This document shows, in pieces, positions 32,581 to 44,033 of a stretch of DNA of 64,000 bases. The position numbers and the translations under genes are program-made. The stretch comes from Periplaneta americana (lineage: Eukaryota; Arthropoda; Insecta; Blattodea; Blattidae). The stretch is from contig NC_091117.1 of the NCBI RefSeq assembly GCF_040183065.1, forward strand, positions 98,172,001-98,236,000. The letters are read 5' to 3'. Position 1 is the stretch's first letter, and the number at the start of each line of letters is the position of its first letter. Below the pieces are notes generated by a model that was not told where the DNA came from, did not search any database, and saw nothing but the letters and a program-made list of their open reading frames with translations.

Positions 32581-34549
32581 ATCCTACAATAATTTTCAGT
32601 AAATATTTTGCACCAAGAAGCTATTATACATTTAATTTTACTTCTGAGACCAGTGAAATATATGCCAATTTTATTAGAAAGGTGCATGTATAATTATCCA
32701 ATAGCATGATAATATCTGCAACAAAAACTAAAGGGCATGAAAGGAAAGAAGAAAACATTAATGCTGTGGTTCTTAGAGTTCCATTAGAGTTACACGTTCA
32801 TTGTCCACTGAAAGTTGTATTTCTCTATTGAAGTGTAAAAGAGAAACTCTCATAAATTATGTCAGAAACAAAGAAAGGCACCACCCAAATATGTGGGATA
32901 ATTAATTTAATAATGTTATTACCGGGACTTGAAAAAAGCAATCATATGTAATGGGTGGGGAAAAAAATACTTTTTAATCGCGCTTCTATAGTTCGACAAT
33001 GCTGACTATTCAGAGTTTTGCCTGACAGATGAGCTACCATAAATTCCTTGAAGTCCTAGTTATTACTGAAGCCAAATGTGTGTCTCTTGTCAAGAGTCCA
33101 TTTTATTTATACTTGTTAAGACATCATTCATAGACTAGTTACCGCTTTCAGTTTTGATACTACATACACTGAAATTAATCTATTATTATTCGTCCTATTT
33201 ATATTTTTATATTGAATGATTCGGTCTACCTTCATAACACATCTCATCAACAATACTCGATAAGAGTTGAATTAGCTTCCATGCTGCGTTGTATTTATTT
33301 TATCATGTTCCTATAGCAGGAATATTAAATAGGAATTCCTTAAAACAGATTTATATTCACTCCTATGCCTTTATATAGAATACCAGTACATATACTGTAT
33401 TTCTTAAGATTTGGTTACTTTATAAACAGTATGTTAGTGCAAGAATTCTTTTTTTCATATTTAATAATTCTGGCATGTGTCAATAAATATGCTTGAGACC
33501 TCTGTCTCTCTGAATTACTCTTTACTAACTGGAAACATATTCCAAATTTATATTTTAAAAAAGTATTAAAATATCCTCACAATTTAGAGCATAACAATTC
33601 CCGAAATAATCATCCTACATTAAATTATTAAGATAAAAATGATTCAATCTATCGCTTGTAACAATACCTTTATGGTCCTAATAAATTAAGAAATAATTTA
33701 CATCCAACAGATTTATTCTAAAATGGCCTGCAGTTATTATTTTGAATTTTATTGTACCTTAATAAATTGAGTTAAGGTACAATAAAATTTCATCAAGTTT
33801 CAAACAAAGTAATTCCATCTTTCCAACAGGGGGACAATAAATACTTAAAGTAATGCTAAACTCGAAAAACTTATTGATGCAACTTAATTTCATATTCTAT
33901 ACCACTAACACCAAAAAAAAGTGTCCTATTGTTCATACTGATCCAAGATGAATAGTTTCTTAGTGTTTGTCCATTCCACTTTTTTTATTGTCCTTCCCAT
34001 TTCTATTTCTCTCCTTTTTAGTAGGTACTTCACATGTAGTATATGTTTTATTGTAATACATATAATGACCATGAAGATAGTTGGATATGTCTTACAAAAT
34101 TCTTGCTGAAGACCATTGTGGTAATATTCTGCCGCATCTGTAGTTTGTACATTTCGAAATATTCGTGCTTCAGCCCAGAATTCAGGCGGGGGGAGGGGAG
34201 GTTGATGTGTCAATGTAGTTTTCCAGAATATAATAATATTCAAAACATTCTCTAATAGGAGGGGCCTCTGATATTAGCTCTGCAAAAAATCTGATATCGG
34301 TACTTCTGTTGCTGGTAAATAAGAAAGAACGAAATATAAAAATTTTTAACCACTTTCGAATTTCAGGTGCTTTGTGTCTCAGCTGCTGGTTTGATATACT
34401 GTTTGTTTCCTTTAATTTTCCAGAGCAAAAACTGTCCTAAGCGAAATTTACACTCTGTAATTTTAACACTGGGAACATTTATTTTGGCAGCATTGTGTGA
34501 TGCTATTTCATAATATAACAAGAGCTTTGAAATGATTAACTGCTAACTA
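32581..34549. other. AT-rich stretch, no gene recognised
   Basis: No defensible exon. It contains one long perfect hairpin (33745-33789), listed separately. Confidence 0.5.
33745..33789. repeat. Perfect 18-bp inverted repeat
   Basis: Arms aattttattgtaccttaa and ttaaggtacaataaaatt flank a 9-bp loop (taaattgag). The match is exact. It could be the ends of a lost small element or a processed hairpin. There is no further support for either. Confidence 0.7.
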
Positions 34550-35640
34550 CTTACCTGGGTGAAGCGGTTCCTGTGATTTCTGAAGTGAAAACCGTTCAAT
34601 TTATAAGGAATTTTTTTGTGGAGATGCATTTGATTGTACATGCAAGGTGTACATGCCTAAACTAACTGACCCCAGTGCTGTCATGGAGGCCACACGAGGC
34701 TATATATCGTATGGAACCTACAATTTTTTTTAATTAATCGTATGGGGAAATGAAAATTTTGTCTGTAAGGAGCCATACGGCATATGGGTGCCTAAGTTTT
34801 GTACGTGGAGATCTATACAGATCTTAGATCATCTCTTCCTGTTCCTACTGTACCTACCGCCTATTTTGTTTGATGTTCATAAACAAAAATTATCCACCTC
34901 TTCAGCACTGGAATCCAGAATTATATAAAATAATGGTTGAAAAACAAGAAGTGCTGCAAATATACACTCCAAGATTCATCGAGATAAGTGTGCATCTATG
35001 GTGGTGCTACATGGTGTATTCTTTAAATCAAACTTGTACAATTAAATTGTAAAGCAAAACAATTTCTTTACTTCTTCTTTAGTTAAAAAGGTAAAGGTAT
35101 CCCCGTAACATGCCATGAAGGCACTTGGGGGACATGGAGGTAGAGCCCCATGCTTTCCATGACCTCGGCACTAGAATGAGTATTAAAAAAAATAATTAAA
35201 TGACAATTGGAGAAATAGAGAGAGGAGAGTAAAATATATTTCAAGGGAGAAAACAAGGGGTGGGGGTGTATGGCCAAGAAAAAAATTACCATGACAGCAC
35301 TGACCAAACCTAACCTGTTACAGACTCATGTATGTAAGGTGAATAAGCTGAGTATGAAGGAAACTATCTCAGCGCTAATTTAACTCTTATAGATGAACTA
35401 CATAAAGAACTTCAAGTGTCAATATTGTCTCAAAGGTTTCTGTGTAACAAACTTCATTTAGAAATGCCCATCTGCGATTATGTTAACTGTAGAAGAAGGA
35501 AGAAATATTGTCGTCATATGAAGTTACTCAAATTTCCAATTAAGGACAAGGAAAGGCTACAAAAGTTATTTTTGATTTCACCCTTATAAATTGAACGATT
35601 TTCACTTCAGAAATCACCGTAACTACCTCGGCACTAGTTT
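34550..35640 (+). mobile_element. TIR element with possible THAP-domain exon
   Basis: An inverted pair of about 50 bp bounds the region: gtgatttctgaagtgaaaac and cgttcaatttataagg near 34572, and the reverse complement near 35585-35625 (accgtgatttctgaagtgaa when reversed). Near 35464 a frame reads MPICDYVNC, RRRKKYCRHMKLLKFPIKD, KERLQKL. Spacing of Cys residues followed by FP resembles a THAP zinc finger as found in P-element transposases. That call is weak. A related sequence lies at 37745-37990. A truncated SINE lies inside (35086-35180). Confidence 0.4.
35086..35180 (-). mobile_element. SINE 3' fragment
   Basis: The block ggtatccccgtaacatgcca, then catggaggtagagcc and tcggcactagaatgag matches the body of the SINE at 1915-2192. 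The tRNA-like head is missing. Confidence 0.6.
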
Positions 35641-37044
35641 CAGTAATTTAAGGACCAGTATAAAGTAAATTTAATTAAAGTGAGAAAGAAATTCGTAAGG
35701 GAGGCGGTCAGGAGGGATTGAGGTTGTCTACTAATTCGTTGCAAACAACTATTATAGGCTATTTCATTTGACTAACGATGATTTGTAGAGAGCAAAATAC
35801 CTACAGTAGGGTAAAGAATCTAAATCAGTACGTTTGAGAACGGATATAAAAGTGTCAGGAAAATAACAGAATTACCGTATATTGCAATTAACTCTGCATT
35901 GGCAGAGAAACCGCACAGGGTATCGTAAATCTGCTGAAAATTAGAAAATTGTGTAAAAAAATGCATTCAGAGCGAATTTTCCAGCCTGATAATATCTCGC
36001 CCACGTTATGGACATAATTCAGTACCGTAAGACTGATATAAAACGAATACTAGAACAATTTGTTAACCAAAGACGATGTTCAGTAGTTATTTAACAACAT
36101 ACAGAGCAAATAAAAACACAAACGCATATTCTAGCAATAGTTCAGATGAAAAGAAAATGATTAGTACGACCGCTTATTCGTAAAAAGAACACTGCCAGCT
36201 GTGTAGCCTACATGAAGCAATATATCAGGTCTACGTTATGAACATGTTGAATTTAATGTGGACGAGAAACGTACAGTTCTTATTTATCTGCTTCCATATC
36301 GCATCATATAATACACCTGTAAATTGAAAACATATAGGCCTAGAAAAAGAGGAAACAATTTTGGGGGGAGGGAGTTGTAATTCTTCCCCTTTCGGATAAA
36401 TTTCAGAAGAGGGATACCTGCTTTTCCTTCATATTCAAAAATTGTAATCTTGTTCACACAAAATAAATTAGTGCCTTTTCGTGAGCATCATGATGTGCAT
36501 TCAACAAACGCAGACAAATCTGATCTTTTTAGTATTATGTGATAATTGTTGCTAGGGAGGTATTGTATACTGAAAATTAAAAACAATTAGATTTCGTACA
36601 TCAAATGATGACAGATTATATATTGAACGCAAACAACATTATATCAGCCATGTACCAAAATGTCATCTATGTGTGTTGAATTTGGATAAAACAAGCTTCT
36701 GTATACTACAATTTAGCGACACATCAAAGTCTTATTGTAACATAACCTCACATTACAATGAGAAAGAAATTTGGAGGTGGCATGACGTAAAAAAAGTCAT
36801 CCCACAGTCGTATTACTCTATGTACTGTTCAGGTACTCTGCCATCTAGTGTTTGTTATTGCAAGCTCATTTCTCGACACTAGCGACGCATAGCGTCCGTT
36901 ATTTTCCAGTTGCGTCTAAATTTAATATAAGCTTGATCAATCTGTTTTATATATGATCTAGGCCAAAAGTCGTAGTACGCAATTACAACCCAACTTCCGG
37001 ATAAATATGCCATCTGCCGGATAAGTTTAAACTAGAACTTTTAA
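35641..37044. other. AT-rich stretch, no gene recognised
   Basis: Short frames and no paired repeat. The sequence gtcgtagtac near 36969 resembles a Harbinger end but is not in the orientation needed to pair with 39142-39159. Confidence 0.45.
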
Positions 37045-37676
37045 TAGAGTTGAGCTTAAACGATATTTTCAAGTATCTGTGACAACTGTGACTGTGACAA
37101 TTAAATATCTGTGACTTTTATCTGTGATTTTGTCACACCGATATTTTATATCGCTAAGTAAGCACAATATGCATGAATTATACCGATATTTTGTCACACC
37201 GATAAAAATTAACAGGAAATATTGAAGAGCAGTGCAATGTGAATACGATTTCTCTATACACGCCACACTTCAGTGGTTTATATGGGAAAATCCAACAAAT
37301 AAATTATGTACATGTACCATTAACAAATAAATACTAATCTAACTGAACAGTAACATGTAAAAAGTTAACCTTATATACCAAGAGATTATATCGTAGTTGA
37401 TTGTAGATATGGAATCAGTTGATAATTTTTAATGTAGTTGGGTACGGAGAAATTGAGGGAATGTGATTATCCTAATCGTTTTAAAAATTGATCCTTTTTA
37501 TTGCATATAATATAATCGATAAATTATTTTAAGTCGTGCATTAACATTATAATATTGAGTCTGAATAAAAATTAACGAAACATAAATATTCGGAAAAACA
37601 ATAGAAAATAATTACAGAACAAGACAGTTGTTCAGACAGGATTTTACACAAGATAAAATATTGGTAACCAATGGTA

Positions 37677-37679
37677 TTA

Positions 37680-37726
<47 letters not shown>

Positions 37727-37727
37727 T
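37677..37727 (+). repeat. ATT microsatellite
   Basis: About 16 ATT units in a row, with one slight interruption at the start. Confidence 0.95.
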
Positions 37728-37744
37728 AAATCGTGTAATCACTA

Positions 37745-37990
37745 TATCATTTATAAGGAATTTTTTTGTGGAGAGACAGTTCCTTAGGTTAAACTAGCGC
37801 TGAGGTAGTTTTGGTGATGTCGGGAAGTGAAAATCGTTGAATTTGATTGTTTGTGGAGATGCAGTTGATTGTATATCCAAGGCATAACAAAGCCTAAACT
37901 AACCAAACCTAACCTGTCACATATTCGTATATGCAAGGTGTATAAGGGGAATACGAAGGAAACTACCTCAAGGTTAGTTTAGCTAAATAA
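37745..37990 (+). repeat. Copy of the 34.5-35.6 kb element family
   Basis: Shared blocks: tttataaggaatttttttgt, gtggagatgcagttgattgt, ctaaccaaacctaacctgt and gaaggaaactacctca. The first two occur near 34603-34640 and the others near 35305-35370. It is a fragment nested in the 2.1-kb hAT-like element. Confidence 0.6.
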
Positions 37991-39141
37991 GTTTTATCTC
38001 GTTCGGTTTTAATTCTATAGGTGCTGTTGTCGGCTTGTGAGAAATGCTTCGAAAGTTCGGAAGAGCATAATGTTCAGTGACACGGAGTGAACTAACATGA
38101 TTTACGTTTGATACCCCTTATTTTCAAATGTAATTAATTATCCCATTTATGTGTAAGTGTAGGTATATTTTAAAAGTGTGCAAGGGCAATGAGAACGATT
38201 TGTTGGAGCAGTGTCTGCTAGATGTCAGATCTTTTTGGAACTTATAAAATTGACAATTTTTGCTAACTACCCCATATTATTATATTTAAAAGTTGAAAAT
38301 TACTTGCAAGTTGATGATTTTAACAATATCTAGATAAATATCACTAAATATCAAGTTTAGAACATTGATTAGGCCTATTAATTGGGTGAAATAACACCCC
38401 ACACGAGTACCAATGTTTGAAAGCACTGTGCGATTTCCTAAGAGTTGATAACCATAAACAACATACCGGTACTGAACTTATTACAAATAATTTTATTTTA
38501 AGTTTAATTATTTTAATTAATACTACCCTGCACTGTTCGTGTTAGAGCTATACATTAAAACTGGATCATACATAAATGAGAGAAGTACATGTAAAGTTAT
38601 TAAAATAATGTAGGCTCCTGTAACTATTCTGTTTGTAATTAATAGTATAACTATAAAAAATATTGTTACTGCGTAAAAATTGAGTGGAAAATCTTATACA
38701 TTAATATATATTCACAGTAATATGAAAATGTGAAGATCTCGGGGGAATATATAAAATATTAACATATATTCAGACTTAATATGAAAACAAAATGTCAGAT
38801 TCATGATTATATTATTATAATGCCGCTAATAACTTTGCAACACATCATCACTTTGAAAAAAATAATATTGAACAAAATATCACGAAAAAATAATCAAATA
38901 CCACCGCCCGATTGCTGTTATTGTATTATGCGCATGCGCAAACCCACGACGTAGAGGAGAAAATATCAGTCGCAGACGTTGCAACAGTCACAGAGTACTG
39001 AATACGGAGCAGATTTCGATAGCGATATTTTGTCACAGATATTTCGCGTCATCAGTCACAGGTTTATCTGTGACAAAAAAATACCTGTGACAAAATATCG
39101 GTTTGTGAAATATCGGCCATCTCTAGAACTTTATCCGAGAG

Positions 39142-39159
39142 TCGTAGTACAGGCCCTAA
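39142..39159. mobile_element. Solo Harbinger end
   Basis: The 15 bp tcgtagtacaggccc followed by TAA are the exact reverse complement of the left end of the Harbinger at 22317. No matching left end was found near by. The 2.1-kb hAT-like element ends only a few bases to the left, so it may have inserted into this Harbinger copy. Confidence 0.5.
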
Positions 39160-39259
39160 GAAGTAGAGGAAAAGTGTGTTAAGAAAAAACGCTGTTGTCG
39201 CCAACGAAATCTGTGGCTCCAACATTGTCCTTCTGTCACTCACAGTACCCTCGTCTGTC

Positions 39260-42158
39260 CAGTGGCGAGGCGTAGGTCCAAGAGTAGGGGAAGCTCGTCT
39301 ATAGAAGGGTCTTTTCCAACTTTTGCCATAGATTATATAAATTTAATTGCTTTCTGAATTATGTTAACATTTTTATAAAACCTAAAAATCCTTACCTTAT
39401 TTTTTGAAGTTGAGTTCAATCCTCCGACTTTTGTTGGCGAAGATATCTATGACGTCATCATTAAATGTTGGTATTCTCCGTAGTTTTGCAAGCAAAGCCT
39501 TCTCAATGCTAAGAAGAGCAAGTGACGACAATCTATCTTGACCTTGAGAGTTTCGAAGATATGTCTTTATGCGCTTCAGCGTTGAAAAAGAACTTTCAGC
39601 AGAAGCGCTAGATGCTGGGATGGTTATAATGAGTTTGGCAAGCCTGTATACTTCTGGGAGTACGTCCGTAAGATCAGAATTTATTAAGTACCTATACAAT
39701 TCAACGATACTCTCTTTGTGCATATATGGTTCTTTATATAGTACAGATAGCTCACTTCTCAATTTAGGGAAGTCAAAGAAGTTACCATAACTCTCTTTTA
39801 GATTTGAAAGTTCATCTTCGGGAAACTTTTTTTCAAAATTGTGAAAATTTCTGACATCTAAAAGAGGGAGGAACTTTAGCTTGGAAATGTCACTGAATCT
39901 GTGGTTAATGTTAGCATTCATAACATCAATTATTTCGAAAAACAATCTTCTATATAAAGATTTCCTATCATCGCCTGAAACATTTTCTAGTCTAGCTCTC
40001 TTTGTGCGGTTTGTGGGCAGCAAGTCACTTTCTAACTGAGAGGTGACAATTTCAGTTTTACACCATATAGAGTCGAAATCTTCTCTGAGCCGTGTAAGAT
40101 GAGCAATGAAGTTATCAATGCTCTCTATGCAGAAACTAATATCAAGAATTTTTTTTGAAGAACTTGAAAGAGTGCATCAGAGTGGGGGAAAATTGAAGCG
40201 AATACTACAAGAAAGAAGTTGAAATCAAAGTCTTGCAATTTTGAAAGCAGGCCTGCAGCTAAAATAATTGTATCAGAATCCCATTTGTCGGAATTTTCAT
40301 TTATGGACATAAATAAATCGCGTAATTCAATTTTGTATTCATACACAGTTTCTAGGAGCCTGCTGTTATAGTTCCATCTTGTGGGAGCTAAACTGGGAAA
40401 TCGTTTCCTTATTTCAGTATCTAGTGCTTCTGTCCTCTTTGTAGATTTGGAAAAGAATGTCCCGAAACCTGTAAGAGTGATGAAAAATATCTTACACTGT
40501 TTGATGTAACTAACAGCTTGTGGTAGAACCAAGTTCAATCTATGGGCGTAGCAATGCACAAAAATTGCTTGGGGACATTTTTCGCGCACCCGAACTTGAA
40601 GCCCGCTGTGTTGTCCTGCCATAACGGCTGCTCCATCGTAAGTCTGAGCAACTAACTTTTTCTCACAATCAAAGTATTGAAAACATGCTGAGCTAGGGCA
40701 TTCGCGGAACGGTCCTCACTTATGTTCCTAAAACCTAGAAATCTTTCCTCAATACTACCGTCAATGTTCACATACCGAATTACGGTCGACAGTTGTGATT
40801 TTGTACTGATATCTGTCGTTTCATCCAAGATAACAGCGACAAAGGGGGCTTGACTTACATCTTTCTTAATTTCTCGATACATGTATTCTGAAATGGATGA
40901 TATGATGTCATTCTGAATATCACTTGACAATCCTGAAAAAACTGTTGAATTATTTAAATGAGCTTGTAATTCTGGATCCATCTCTGCCCTTTCGTGTAAT
41001 AATTCAACATAATTTCCCCTATTTATAGAGTTTGCTGACTCATCGTGGCCGCGAAAAGCTAGTTCTTGTTTCCCCAAGAAACACGCAACTTTAATAAAAT
41101 GAGTAACTAATCTCCTGTTTTTTCTAACAGTTTCATTGTGGGCCTCAATAGACGAACGTAAGTGTTCATTCAAGCTACATTCTATTCGTACTTTTCCGAA
41201 CTGTTTTAACTGGATTTGAGCTTGTATATGACTTTGAGAAAGCGTATGTCTTTTTTGAGCTTTATGAAAATTAGTCAGGTCATCGAAACCTGCTTTAGAC
41301 CAATTAGACCAAACATTTTTCTCATTGGAAAACAATAGACAGGGCCAGCAAAACAACTTTTGTAATTTACTACAACCACATAACCACGATGTTGAATCGT
41401 ACATTTTCATATTAAAGTGGCGCGTAAATACTTTACGTCCTTTTTGTTGAATTTCTAGCTTAAGATTACCCAAGGGCCTACCACTTTGAATAATATTCAC
41501 TTTATTTTGGTAACATAATGAACTGAAACTCTTCTGCTCAATAAGATGGTCAACTGAACAACAGGGAGTGGAAGGCGAAGTGAGTTACTGTTACATGCTG
41601 GAAGCACGCGGCAGACATCTGAGCTTCCTGCCTCCATATCAAACAACACTATGATCACTCACAACATGAATTCAGAAGAACTTCTGTCAATACTACGATA
41701 TGGATGGAACTAGTGAAATCATATTAATACAAAGTTCTTCACTTCAACACGCAAACATCTAAATAACCATGAAAAATAACACTTTACATAGCACCAACAC
41801 GTGAACTGGCCACTGCGAATGGGGACTCTCTGCTTTGTGTAGCGTCTCCAAGCAGTCAGACGCGGGCAGTGGAGAAGTGAGGGTGGTTAGCAGTGGCGAA
41901 TAGTGGAAATGCAGGGAGACGCCGGCAGTGGAGTGTGGGCTAGGTTAAAAGTGGCTACTCGGCTAACTTACCGGTCTCACTCTAGATTCCATTCCGCGAA
42001 CGAAATTCATATTTAACGGAAATAGACGCAATTCCGCAATGAGAGAATTATGTTATTGGACAAAACATAAAATAAAAATAAATGAAATAAAATCGTCAGT
42101 ATTACAGAGCAGAAGAGGAAGCGCCGCTTCCAGCGCGTCTATGGACGCTTCGCCACTG
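39260..42158 (-). mobile_element. Nearly complete hAT transposon
   Basis: Ends read cagtggcgaggcgtaggtcc at 39260 and, reverse complemented from 42158, cagtggcgaagcgtccatag. Perfect 8-bp duplications cgtctgtc lie at 39252-39259 and 42159-42166. The 2.9-kb length and one long transposase in the minus orientation are those of an autonomous hAT. Only two frame changes separate the gene from an open reading frame. Confidence 0.95.
39397..41500 (-). pseudogene. hAT transposase (ZMYM1-like, DUF4371 type), two frameshifts
   Basis: Three consecutive minus-strand frames cover the protein. 41500-40652 opens MNIIQSGRPLGNLKLEIQQK, has the WLCGCSKLQKLFCWPCLLFS zinc-finger-like part and the DUF4371 region ending ILDETTDISTKSQLSTVIRY and ERFLGFRNISEDRSANALAQ. 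40622-40125 gives MAGQHSGLQVRVREKCPQAI and VHCYAHRLNLVL, the conserved catalytic neighbourhood. 40023-39397 carries the dimerisation domain with IPASSASAESSFSTLKRIKT and RLSSLALLSIEKAL. Frame changes lie near 40670 and in an A-run near 40145. About 690 residues, normal for the family. It would excise and insert hAT DNA in the nucleus. As read it is disrupted. Confidence 0.9.
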
Positions 42159-42519
42159 CGTCTGTCATTCACACTTCTCTCTCTAAAGCAAGAGGCTATC
42201 CAGCTTGCTTCAAAGTTGCCTAAATAGAACAGGTTTCTCTTCTGTTAACACTTAGAAGGGATGAGTGTGGGGGAGGACTAGCTCATGAATTTGTAAGAAA
42301 TGTTTTTAGCGAAGTAGTTATACAACATATTGTGTTCCCGCGGCACGGACTTCTGTATAAGTACCTACCGATACTAATAGTGAAACTAATATTATTGTAA
42401 ATACGTTTTACGTAAGAAAGTGTATTTCTAGCAATAATAAAACATGTGATTTGTAATGGTGGAAAATAGCGTTATACGTTTCACCTAAGGACGTTGTACG
42501 TTTTTAACTAGGCCTATAA

Positions 42520-43831
42520 TTAAACTTGTGATTTGTAATGGCGGAAAATAGTGTTAATGTTCTCCAGACAACCAACTTTTCAACTCTTCTATTAGAAAAG
42601 AAACTTGAAATAAAGGCTCTGGGAGGACCACTTCCACTTTTATCAATTTCTCAGGCTCGATCATGTAAGGGGTAAATCATTTCGTAGAGTGTTCAGGCCT
42701 CAAATTTATGAAAGAAATAACTGGATCTGTGGATGTGATGTCACAAACAAATTGTTCTGTTTCCCGTGTTTGCGCTTTGCTAAAGAAAGTGATGCTAGTT
42801 GGGTTAAAACAGGGGTGTGGATTTAAGTCATCTGACTCGGAAAAAAAAAACGAAGAATCTGTGGTTCATAAGAATGCAACATTGGATCTGTCAATGCTTG
42901 GGAAAATGGATATTGGGGAACAACTCGACAATGCGTTCAGGAGAAATAGTGAAAAACATAATGACGTGGTGAGAAAAAATCGGTGTGTGTTATCGAAAAT
43001 TATCGATTGTTTCATTTTTTGTGGTGAATTTGAATTACCACTGTGAGGACATGATGAAAAAACATCATCATCAAACCCGGGGATCTTTAGAGGTTTAATC
43101 AATTTCACATCTGCGTTACAAATCACATGTTGGCAGCATATCTTTTCGACTCGAAATATATAACAAAATGTTCCCCGAGTAAATCTGAAACCTGTAATAG
43201 AAACATATCCATTTCTTAAATTATAACAACTGAAATCTGAGTTGCAAGTGATCTACATGAGAAATGATTTCAGAAATGTGTCCGGTGTCGATCTTTTGCA
43301 ATTCCTCATCGAAAATAACGAGGTAGCGTCATTCAGTGAAGTGTCGAAGCTCCTGAAAATAATAGCAACCGTGCCTATGTCTACGTCGGAAGCAGAAAGA
43401 TGTTTTTCTACATTAAAGCGGGTGAAAACGTTTCTTCGAAATACGATGGAGGAAGAACGTCTAACGGCCTTAGCAATGCTATCCATTGAAAAATCCATGG
43501 TTACGGAATGTGTGGATTTCAACGAGAGAGTGATCAATATATAGTTATATACAATAGAAGTGATTTAATACAGTTATATGAACACTTTTTATGTAATTTA
43601 ATGATCAATATATTTTCAACAAACGTTCAACAGCAACACCATCCTCTTCCGAATTACTGGGTTAGGTGAGTATTTGATTCTTACAGTTTGCTTTTATGTT
43701 CATTTTTTCTGAGAACGAGTTCATGTACACGAAAACAGTAATACTATAAATTAATGTCGTAACTTATTTATGAGTACCGATATTCAATATGTGAACCCCC
43801 AACATCAAATCTCACGAGCCGCCACTGATCC
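42520..43831 (+). mobile_element. Internally deleted hAT element, second family member
   Basis: The right end gagccgccactg at 43831 matches that of the hAT at 17366. Inside are N- and C-terminal transposase parts with the middle deleted. The left end and target duplication were not found, so the start is set at the first recognisable coding block. It begins about 360 bp after the previous hAT ends. Confidence 0.65.
42541..43544 (+). pseudogene. hAT transposase remnant
   Basis: After MAENSVNVLQTTNFSTLLLE and several stops, a 112-codon frame (42708-43046) contains LDNAFRRNSEKHNDVVRKNR, matching the block before DUF4371 in the hAT at 41500. A second frame (43242-43544) gives LLKIIATVPMSTSEAERCFS, TLKRVKTFLRNTMEEERLTA and LAMLSIEKSM, the dimerisation domain. 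The catalytic middle is gone. It is closer to the family at 15051-17225 than to 39397-41500, judged by the shared element end. Confidence 0.8.
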
Positions 43832-44033
43832 AACGGCTGTTATATATTTTTTCTCGGAAAGTAGATGTCACGTAGGGATGAAATATACTGAAAACCTAAG
43901 ACTTATTGTACTTAACCACATACATTTTTTTACGGGTTCAAAGTATTAAGTAAGAGTAGATGTGTGGTTTTTTGTCGGTCCTGAAAATTTTACTTTTATG
44001 GACGTGTGGGGTTTCTCAATATTCCCATTCAAT

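Larger units (their letters stand above)
37045..39125. mobile_element. 2.1-kb non-autonomous hAT-like element
   Basis: The right end, reverse complemented, reads tagagatggccgatatttc, a start seen in many hAT elements. The left end reads tagagttgagcttaaacg. Both subterminal regions are full of tctgtgac, tgtcacag and cgatatttt words in inverted arrangement. Flanking bases are almost duplicated (gaactttt on the left, gaacttta on the right). Inside are a TTA microsatellite (37677-37727) and a copy of the sequence family seen at 34.5-35.6 kb. No transposase. Confidence 0.55.

Noticed and set aside
36955..37035. Left partner for the solo Harbinger end at 39142
   Set aside because: The shared gtcgtagtac word is in the same orientation, not inverted, and the outer bases differ.
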